Assembly (NCBI RefSeq): GCF_019097595.1 | Contig: NC_080727.1 | Location: forward strand, 8,888,001-8,952,000 | Direction of reading: 5' to 3' | Length of the DNA: 64,000 bases | DNA from: Hemibagrus wyckioides | Taxonomy: Eukaryota; Chordata; Actinopteri; Siluriformes; Bagridae | Part shown: in pieces, positions 47,278 to 64,000 of the stretch | Layout: every line of letters starts with the position of its first letter | How positions within the stretch are numbered: the first letter of the stretch is position 1 | Translations under genes and position numbers: made by a program | Notes under the pieces: model-generated | The model's database searches: none | The model's input: only the letters and a program-made list of their open reading frames with translations | Told to the model about the DNA's origin: nothing

Positions 47278-48228
47278 GTAAGTCCATTTCTGTTTGCCTT
47301 TCTGTCCTAAAGGTTACAAGCAAACTTCCTGCAAACGACTTTTAAGATTTACATGTTGCAGCATATCCTTTCTGACTATATCAGTTGTCCTATAATTACT
47401 GAATAGTTTTCACTCTTAATGAATTGTCCAGACTTCTCTGACTGATTGGATTGAATCACACAGAATCCACATCTAATTGGATTAAATGCATTCTGCTCAT
47501 TTCTGAACAGACCCAGAGTTCACGGGGGTATTTCAAACATTTAATTATTATACTCTGTTATCTGTTAAGATACACAAACACTGTTACTAATCAGAGGGCA
47601 CACCCTCAGTATTACCCTCTTTACAACTCTGTACTTTTCACACTTTGCTGTAAAAACATTTTTTAAATATAGCTTCCTTAGGTTTAAAACTTTTTTTTTT
47701 TTTTGCCAAGTAAATTTATCTTTAATCACATATTCAAATATTTTGATCACTTGGAAAAAAATGGGTGGGTATAAAACATGTAAATATAAGGAAATTCTGA
47801 TCTATCGTGTCATATTCATCTTTTAATCCCAGACCTAAATGTCTAAAAAGAACATGGCCGGCTGTTCCAATCCGTTCGGAGGGAAATGTATATTCCTAAG
47901 TGTAATGACGCCATGAAAATATTTTGAGGCTATACAGGATTTAGCAGAACCTTTAAGGTCTTTGGTCTAAGGTCAAGATTGTAGAAGAAAAGGGACATGG
48001 TGAGGTAAGTATAATTTCAACCATCTGAGCTCTTGAAGTCTTTTGCACTTTTGAATGTTTCGCATGATGAATAACTGGTGTCTGTGGTATGTGTTTTGCT
48101 TTATTTGAGTTCAACTAAAAACTTGTGCTCTGTTAAGATACGTATCCTGTTTAGTCTGGAATGAAAGAGATTGGGAAAGAAAACTGTTGATCATGATCAT
48201 GCTTTGTTTTTGTATTTTTATCCTTCAG
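47278..48228. other. gcnt4 5' intron
   Basis: At 47823-47900 there is a fragment of the inverted-repeat element also found at 22635-23189 (TTTAATCCCAGAC, then TCGGAGGGAAATG). Otherwise nothing is recognised. Confidence 0.5.
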
Positions 48229-48229
48229 A

Positions 48230-49516
48230 ATGATCTGCATCAAACACCGCATCCAGGGAAGGCAGTTGCTTTTCCTCGTATTGTCAATATTGGTATTTTG
48301 CGGTCTAATCAGATATGCAAAAATTACCAGTGATAATACCGCCATCAAATATAACCAAGCCAGAAGCCCAGCAGATACTCGGTGGCGTGTCACTGAACAA
48401 CATGGAATCAACTGTTTGGATATTTATGAAATGGACCCTGTTGCCTTGGGCAAGTCTTTGGAACTCAGAAGGAAAGTCCCACCCACTCCAAGTGACCAGA
48501 GCGTTGTGAATGTAACATTGAACTGTGGACAATTCTTGGCATCAAGGGGGTACAGTAAAGTCCAGATATCAGAACAGGAACTCGCTTTTCCACTCGCTTT
48601 CTCTCTGGTGGTGCACAAAGATGCACACATGGTGGAGAGGCTCCTGCGTGCCATTTATGCACCACACAACGTCTACTGCATCCACTATGACCTGAAATCA
48701 TCATCCGCTTTCACAGAAGCGATGCGTGGTCTGGCACGCTGCCTTCCCAATGTTTTTGTGGCTTCACAGTTAGAGGCGGTGCAGTATGGGGGCATCTCAC
48801 GCCTCCGTGCTGACCTCAACTGCCTCTCTGATCTCATAAACTCCAACATCCGCTGGAGATATGCCATCAACCTATGTGGCCAGGATTTTCCTCTCCGTTC
48901 CAATGCTGAACTTGTGTCAGAGCTCAAGGCCCTAAAAGGTATGAGCATGCTCGAGACAATCCGTCCCAGCGCATACAAACAGCAGCGCTTCACGAACCGC
49001 TTTAAGCTCAAAGATGCGCAATCACAGTATCTTGCTTTTCCAGTCAAAACGTCTGAGAAGAAACAGCCTCCACCTCATGACATAGAGATCTTTGTGGGCA
49101 GTGCTTACTTCGTTCTCTCCCGAGAGTTTGTGAACTTTGTGCACTGGAGTCCTCAGGTAAAAGACTTTCTAGCTTGGTCTGATGACACGTATTCACCTGA
49201 TGAACATTTCTGGGCCACCTTGATTCGCATCCCTGGAGTACCTGGTGAGATCAAAAGGTCGGACCCAGACATTTCAGACTTGATGAGCAGAACACGTCTG
49301 GTGAAATGGCAGTACCTGGAGGGGAAGCTTTACCCAGCATGCACGGGGGAACATGTACACAGCGTGTGTATTTATGGTGCTGCCGAGCTCCAGTGGCTCC
49401 TCAATGATGGACACTGGTTTGCCAATAAGTTTGATCTGAAGGTAGACCCAGTGGTCATTGAATGTCTTGAATGGAACTTGATGGAGAGACAGAGAGAGTT
49501 ACAACACAGTAACTGA
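48230..49516 (+). CDS. gcnt4: Beta-1,3-galactosyl-O-glycosyl-glycoprotein beta-1,6-N-acetylglucosaminyltransferase 4 (core 2 GnT)
   Basis: Golgi type II enzyme that adds beta-1,6-GlcNAc to the GalNAc of core 1 O-glycans, making core 2 branches. Single uninterrupted 428-residue exon, as in other GCNT genes (human GCNT4 453). A short cytosolic tail precedes a membrane anchor at about 12-28 (LLFLVLSILVFCGLI), then a stem with sequon NVT at 94. The GT14 domain includes FSLVVHKDAHMVERLLRAIY (124-143), SRLRADLNCLSDL (190-202), INLCGQDFPLRSN and IFVGSAYFVLSREF (287-300). DTYSPDEHFWATL has Glu325 at the catalytic-base position of mouse C2GnT-L. IYGAAELQWL and DGHWFANKFD agree with GCNT4 better than with GCNT1, 3 or 7 from memory. 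The ATG is two bases after the acceptor CTTCAG. No defect is seen. Confidence 0.93.
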   Translation: MICIKHRIQGRQLLFLVLSILVFCGLIRYAKITSDNTAIKYNQARSPADTRWRVTEQHGINCLDIYEMDPVALGKSLELRRKVPPTPSDQSVVNVTLNCGQFLASRGYSKVQISEQELAFPLAFSLVVHKDAHMVERLLRAIYAPHNVYCIHYDLKSSSAFTEAMRGLARCLPNVFVASQLEAVQYGGISRLRADLNCLSDLINSNIRWRYAINLCGQDFPLRSNAELVSELKALKGMSMLETIRPSAYKQQRFTNRFKLKDAQSQYLAFPVKTSEKKQPPPHDIEIFVGSAYFVLSREFVNFVHWSPQVKDFLAWSDDTYSPDEHFWATLIRIPGVPGEIKRSDPDISDLMSRTRLVKWQYLEGKLYPACTGEHVHSVCIYGAAELQWLLNDGHWFANKFDLKVDPVVIECLEWNLMERQRELQHSN

Positions 49517-50430
49517 CTAATTTTTACTGTGACTTTGTAGTGGCTCCTGTGCTAACTGATTCTGCTGGAAAAAAATTGAACATCCTTTGAATGTGCTAAT
49601 ATTTCTGATTGGCTTTAAGGTGGATGTTTGTTTGGAGGTTTATCTAATTAACTTATATTAGCGTCTAATATTTTTTTATGAAACTGCAATGATTTTTATG
49701 TATTTTTATGATCTGATTTTGATATGATTTTATTGTAATGCACACTGCAGTTGTTTGGACTGTTTTCTGGCAGTTGTTTATTTTTATACATATTATACAC
49801 AGTTTAAGTATTAAACCTCTCGGATGGTGCCACATTTAAGGGTGTGGGTTAAGCATCAAAACTATGATGCATGAAGGTGGGAGCCTTGTGGTCATTTTGT
49901 CCATGACAAGTCAGAGTATAAAGATTTATAGCGTCCACCCAGAGCTGGAAAACGCTAACATGATTCTGAATTTTTGCCAATTTGTTTTTTTTTTAATATT
50001 GGTTTTGTATAGTTAGCTCCATCAGTGTTCATTTAAAATGAATTACCCATTACTCTGTAGAGCTGGCTCATACAGTATGCTCCAAAGGTTTGAGTGAAAT
50101 CCTCACTGAAAGTGAAGAAATAGTTTTTCCACCACAGTTTATGTCCAGCTGCTATAGTATCCATCCTAACAACTTTATTTAGAATCTATACTTAATAAGT
50201 AACCCAGAGATGACATTTATCCAAAAAGGCTCCCTGAAGGTCCAAATGCCTAAAGTCAGCTTATAATATTTATGACTAAATTATTATTAGGGTGATTACA
50301 CTTTCTTTTAGCAAATGTATAAATCTGAATATTGATTTTATTTGATTCATTTTCAGCTTCTAGTCCTTTTCTCAGAACACTGTGTTTGACTTCAATTAGT
50401 GCTAAATAAAAGAACCGTGCTTGAAGAATA
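49517..50430 (+). other. gcnt4: gcnt4 3' UTR
   Basis: Non-coding and AT-rich. AATAAA at 50405-50410 is the best distal signal; ATTAAA-like words near 49810 could serve a shorter form. Confidence 0.6.
50405..50410 (+). terminator. gcnt4: Polyadenylation signal AATAAA, gcnt4
   Basis: Canonical hexamer about 890 bases after the stop. Not proven to be the one used. Confidence 0.5.
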
Positions 50431-50787
50431 TAAGCTCTTCTTGGCTGATCTTAAACTTTTCGGTATGATTATACTTGTTTATATGACTGTATGAATTTTG
50501 TGATTTATGTATGAGCTGTTTTATATAGCAGTAGGGATTTTGCAGAGCTCATTTTCAATGCTGTGGTCTTGGATGTAGCCTTTCTTTTTCTGGCTAGCAT
50601 TTCTGTTCATAAACCGTTTAGTGGATGCTGACGTATCTGGCATTGGTTTCTGGGCTTCACATTAAATTTTTCAGGAGGCCCTCTTCGTAGGTCTGTAGAA
50701 ACACTTGGTCATAGTTGGACGTTATTCAGTACTGGGCAGTGCCACTTTTTTCCCAGTGTGATGTCATGTCAGTGATTATCGTACATA

Positions 50788-50876
50788 AAGAAGAATTGCA
50801 ATTTGTTAACCCTTGTTTGCCCCTTACTTTTTTGCTCCCATGGAACACAAGAGTTAACAAATTGCAATTCTTTCTT
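50788..50876. repeat. Foldback: 29/30-bp arms with a 30-base loop
   Basis: Arm AAGAAGAATTGCAATTTGTT and onward (50788-50816) is matched by its reverse complement at 50847-50876 with one bulged base and one substitution. In a - strand RNA the substitution becomes a G-U pair. It lies between the 3' ends of gcnt4 and the convergent - strand gene. Confidence 0.9.
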
Positions 50877-52853
50877 CCATATGTCAGATAATTGACCAGG
50901 ACATAGCTGGGAGGTTAACACATCCAAATATTATATAACTGTAGTGTATGTATGGTCTCTTAACTCCGTTAAACAATAATGTCACACCTTTAATGTTTGA
51001 AATTTCTCTCTGCTAGATTTGTGTGTGATATAAGCAATACTTCCTCTTTATTTTGCCTACACATGCAACCTGAAACTGAAACGCTGGAGGTCTGGAAAAA
51101 CTTGTCTGGTCAGATGATCCCCTTTTCTGCTGATGATCAGGCAGATGAGGATCACAGCAGGGTGTCTGTTGTGATTAAAGTTTTTCCTGCTATTGTCCAC
51201 ATTTACGAGTGTACCCTCAATACAGGAGAAACGGTATTTGTATTGAGCAACAGTTTTAGACTTTTTGTATTGAGCAACAGTTTTAGACTTGGCAGTAATA
51301 GTCTTTTTTTTTGTTGCAGCTTATCATGCTACTTTAGGATCTTAGGAATTAAGCGAAGGAGGAAGGAAATCAGCAGCATGTGTTCATACTGAATAAGAGT
51401 TGCTGAATCAGTGTGTATCGTGACCTTTTTCTTACTTCCACTACAGACTGTCATAACATTTTTTGTGCTGAGGATGAGACTCTTGTTCAGTATGAAGTAC
51501 AGTTTGTACATCAAAATGCATTACATGAGTAAGGAAGATTGTATGAAGACAAAAGTGACACAAGACTGAAGTGTCAAACTGCTTCTTACTACTGTGGGCA
51601 ATATATATATATAAATATATAAAAGGCCACATTCAGCTAGAAATAAGATGTCATAGTATAGCTGGATGGCTTTTCTGCTTCATCATGTGCAGCAGCAAAA
51701 GACACTGGTGTAATTTTTTGACTCTAGTCTCTCATTTGAAGCTCATGTAGATATTATTAGCATAGCCTTCTTCCATCTCTGAAATATTGTTAACATAAGA
51801 AATCCATGCAGAAAAGTTTTTTTTTCTTACTAGAACTAGAAGATATGACCACATCACCTTTATCTTATTCACACTGCGTTGTTTCCCAATCAGAATCATG
51901 ATAAAGTGCAGTGCATGGTAGATAGTGTGTTTTATCAGGTTAGAGTTCAGCAGTCTGAAGGCCTTTAAGACAAAGAGGTGTGATATCTGATGCCTTGATA
52001 CCTTCTGTCTGATGATAGCGGCGAGAGCAGTCCATGGCGTGGGTGGCTGGAGTCTCTAGATAATCCAGGGTGCCAGGACAAGTGGAAGAACACAAGGTGT
52101 GTGCTTTGCTCACACACCCCCTGGTGGAGATGTCCTGGAGGGAAAGCTGCTCACCTTCACCCACGTTCTGGGCTGTCCATACCACTCTCTCTTGGTCAAG
52201 GGCGATGCTTTTCCCATGGTGGTGATGCAGCCAATCAGGATGCTCTCCACAGTGCATGCGTAAAATGATGTACACATGTAAACAATCTCCTTCCCTCTCC
52301 CACAGTGTTGCCAGGATAAGTTGCTGATGCATGTTCCAGAAGACTTGGAATACCAAGTTTTATTACTTAAAAATATAGCCGAAAGGAGTTTAAAACAAAC
52401 AACAAAAAAATGTGTGGGTGTGACAATGAATGATAGTCAGGCTAGGCAAGCATACCACAGGCTTTACACATTGGTAGGAAATTGATGTGTTGACCAGCAG
52501 CTAAGAAGTGAGTTTGAGATCAATAATGAGTGTAGTACAGTCAGTAATGTCTGCTAAAAAGTCACATTTGTCACTGTTTCTTTTCTTTAAAAAAAAAAAA
52601 AAAAAATTCACTAAAACATTATCAAATATTTCAGGGCGTTGATATTGATATGATCTGAGCACATTAAATGCACCAAACGCAATGATTGTGCTTAGAATAA
52701 TTCATAATAATAATAAAATCTTCCTTGCTTACGATCTGTCAAGCTAATGTAATCAACATCTGATCTTCCTTACAGAATTGTATTCCAGTCCACTTTATGT
52801 ACTTAATCTTGACCCAATTATACCATGATTATACCATGACCTGGTTCATACCT
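50877..52853. other. Intergenic between convergent genes, two unassigned open frames
   Basis: A + frame at 50997-51392 and a - frame at 51940-52356 are open for 131 and 138 codons but match no family I know and show no splice context. The - frame has the look of a decayed retroelement. An A-rich run lies at 52590-52606. Confidence 0.4.
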
Positions 52854-52937
52854 TCCATCGTCCATGTAGGCCTTCTCTGGGATTTCCTGTTATTCTAATT
52901 ACAGGAAATCCCAGAGAAAGCCTACATGGACAATGGA
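52854..52937. repeat. Foldback: 37-bp arms with a 10-base loop
   Basis: The arms 52854-52890 and 52901-52937 are reverse complements with only two differences, both of which become G-U pairs in a - strand RNA. The loop is TATTCTAATT. It lies about 590 bases past the stop codon of the - strand gene. Confidence 0.95.
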
Positions 52938-53164
52938 TACAAAATAAACCCTGTACCTCTGAAACAAACAGCTCACAGAACAATACAACCGGACTTCAAA
53001 TGAGAATATAGAGTAAAATGTTTGGCATTCTCTTTTTAAACTATCCTTTAATTTTTAGGTTGAGAATAATTATATTTCAAACTTAACCTAAACATCATTG
53101 GTCATCATCAGTAACTCTTAAATCTACACCGTTAACATTTCAGCCATCCAGTACAGAAAATCCA

Positions 53165-53170
53165 TTTATT
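53165..53170 (-). terminator. Polyadenylation signal (- strand AATAAA) of the centrosomal gene
   Basis: TTTATT on the + strand lies 355 bases beyond the stop codon. It is the first canonical signal after the stop. Confidence 0.5.
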
Positions 53171-53524
53171 CAAAAGAAAGACTTGACACTGAATCAGTGC
53201 TGAGGAGTTTTAATGCATCTGTACCACAACCTCTTAGGTGAGCTATAACTGTGCTTATCCAATGAATACAGTATAAAATCTGACATTACATCAAACAGGC
53301 AGTAGACAAAGAGCAGGATCTATGAAAGTAGCACTTTAAAAATGCATTAAATACAAAACTAAAAGACATTCAGTATTTACTAGAGATAAGTCTCTGTATA
53401 ATGTGCATTACATTTGGTGTCGCCAAATCTAAATACAAACACATTAATATACTCTTAAGGAAGAAATCCCTGTAAAGGCGTCTAATTTGTGCTTCAGACA
53501 TCAGACATGATTGACGGAGTAGGG

Positions 53525-62795
<9,271 letters not shown>

Positions 62796-64000
62796 CTGTT
62801 GACCAAAACCAAACAGCACATATAGTCTTGACTGTTTGACACCTATAAATATACCTACATATAATCACACACACACACGGAAAGAGAACTTGCCGAAGAC
62901 AATCCATAAATTAAAAAATATTCACAGCATCCTGACTCTAATTTCCTCTCAGCCACATCATGGGTCCTGGTGGATTGTTAAAATTCATTTTACAATTGCT
63001 TATCCTTCCATGCAGAACCTATCAGACTTTAGTCAGTCATGTGTGATGTCAGTTAAATAGCATCTTCCTAAAAGACTGAAATAGCTGGAAGCTAGCCTTA
63101 TCCTGTTGTGCCTGAGTATATCCACAAGTTAGAACCACTCATGTACCGTTCTGATAACTGACTCTATATGTAATCTTTGGAGCTCTGAGAAACCTGAACT
63201 TGCTAAGAGTAGCTATAACTAACGTCTACCTGACAAAGTATTAAGATAAGCAAGTTAGCTCCTCAGAGAACGAAAGCCTCAGCAGTACACAGCTCTTGAA
63301 GTACAAAAATTCTCATCATTTACCTGACACAGCCAAGGTTTCAGCAAGAATGTACGCTTAGGAAGGGTGTTTAGATCCTCTCACACTCACACACAAAAGC
63401 CCTCTGGAATAAGAGGTTAAACCTGATAGGCCTGGTAAATAATATATTTTCAAGGACTGCAACTGGACACTGTTCACATCATTCGGTCGACTATACCACA
63501 ATTTTAAGACTGTGAATTGATAGGAAAACAAGTGCAATTACACAAACTGGTGCACTGATTTAGAGCTTAACTTGGACAAAACTGGGATATATATTTTTAA
63601 TTAACTGTAGAAAAATATAACTTCATAACCTGAATAATTCACCATAAGTGCACTGATTATTGTGATTATTATTGTGCAGTGATTATTATTTAAACAAAAA
63701 ATGTGTAACTTTCTGACTTTCAGAACAATACACTTGTATAAAAGTGACTGACCAGAATAGAGCATTAAAAAATATCTAATATATGACTATGTGAAACCAA
63801 ACAACCTTTAGAGACCTCTGTGCTACACTATTTTCAATTCATTTTGATTCAATTTTATTTGTATAGCATTATTAACAATATACACTGTCTGAAAGCAGCG
63901 TTACAGAAATTAGAAATTAGTAAAATATACTTTTCATAAAAAATTTTAAGTAATTACAGAATAAAAGTGACAAAATTTTAAATTTAGATTTATATTTATC
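62796..64000. other. Upstream intron or promoter of the - strand gene, with repeat A fragment at 63838-63930
   Basis: On the - strand a donor-like GTCAG|GTAAAT at about 63321 follows a frame reading LAETLAVS, which would join the next exon in phase, but the frame closes 13 codons upstream and the acceptor is weak. No other exon is seen. Repeat A is recognised by TTCAATTTTATTTGTATAGC. Confidence 0.5.

Noticed and set aside
48305..49047. Antisense frames within gcnt4
   Set aside because: Shadows of a long intact coding exon; none has an independent start context or family match.
51940..52356. 138-codon - strand frame as a gene
   Set aside because: No splice context, no family match and a composition like degraded retroelement sequence; kept only as an unassigned region.

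Overview
The window is vertebrate nuclear DNA, almost certainly from a ray-finned fish. Evidence is the split genes with GT-AG introns, very long CA/CT/TTTC microsatellites, several Tc1/mariner-like copies with TA target duplications, an L2-type LINE, tRNA-headed SINEs, and a gnrh2 precursor of teleost length. A catfish-like or other otophysan source is my guess from the repeat families, not proven.

Layout. Positions 1-13119 are 5' flank and upstream intron sequence of ptpra: mostly transposon debris, a local duplication and one likely non-coding exon (9524-9570). Positions 13120-32979 hold 21 coding exons of ptpra on the + strand. Every junction phase agrees, giving an 835-residue receptor tyrosine phosphatase alpha (signal peptide, Ser/Thr/Pro-rich ectodomain, one membrane helix, two PTP domains); a 3 kb 3' UTR runs to about 36040. 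Positions 36040-40550 are intergenic, with a Tc1 copy and other repeats. Positions 40552-43030 are gnrh2 (+): TATA box, non-coding exon 1 and three coding exons for an 86-residue prepro-GnRH-II. Positions 43030-47100 are intergenic repeats. Positions 47104-50430 are gcnt4 (+): TATA box, 5' UTR exon, and an intron-free 428-residue coding exon for a core 2 beta-1,6-GlcNAc-transferase. From 53525 up to at least 62795, on the - strand, lie 14 exons of a CDK5RAP2/PDE4DIP-family coiled-coil centrosomal gene. They give 582 residues in frame and include the C-terminal CM2-like motif. Its 5' end may lie beyond the window. One of its introns holds a Tc1 element split by an L2 LINE that is itself split by a SINE.

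The four genes do not form a pathway. The ptpra-gnrh2 neighbourhood is the known vertebrate arrangement around GNRH2; gcnt4 and the centrosomal gene are unrelated neighbours, the last one convergent with gcnt4.

I found no undescribed multi-gene system. The points most worth a second look are structural: two long near-perfect foldbacks between the convergent genes (50788-50876, 52854-52937), a palindromic Tc1 remnant, a 129-bp direct repeat bracketing a 291-bp unit whose other copy lies 3.8 kb away, a 15-nt in-frame microexon next to the ptpra membrane helix, a higher-order CA-rich repeat, and a convergent pair of CTCF-like motifs around gnrh2 and gcnt4.
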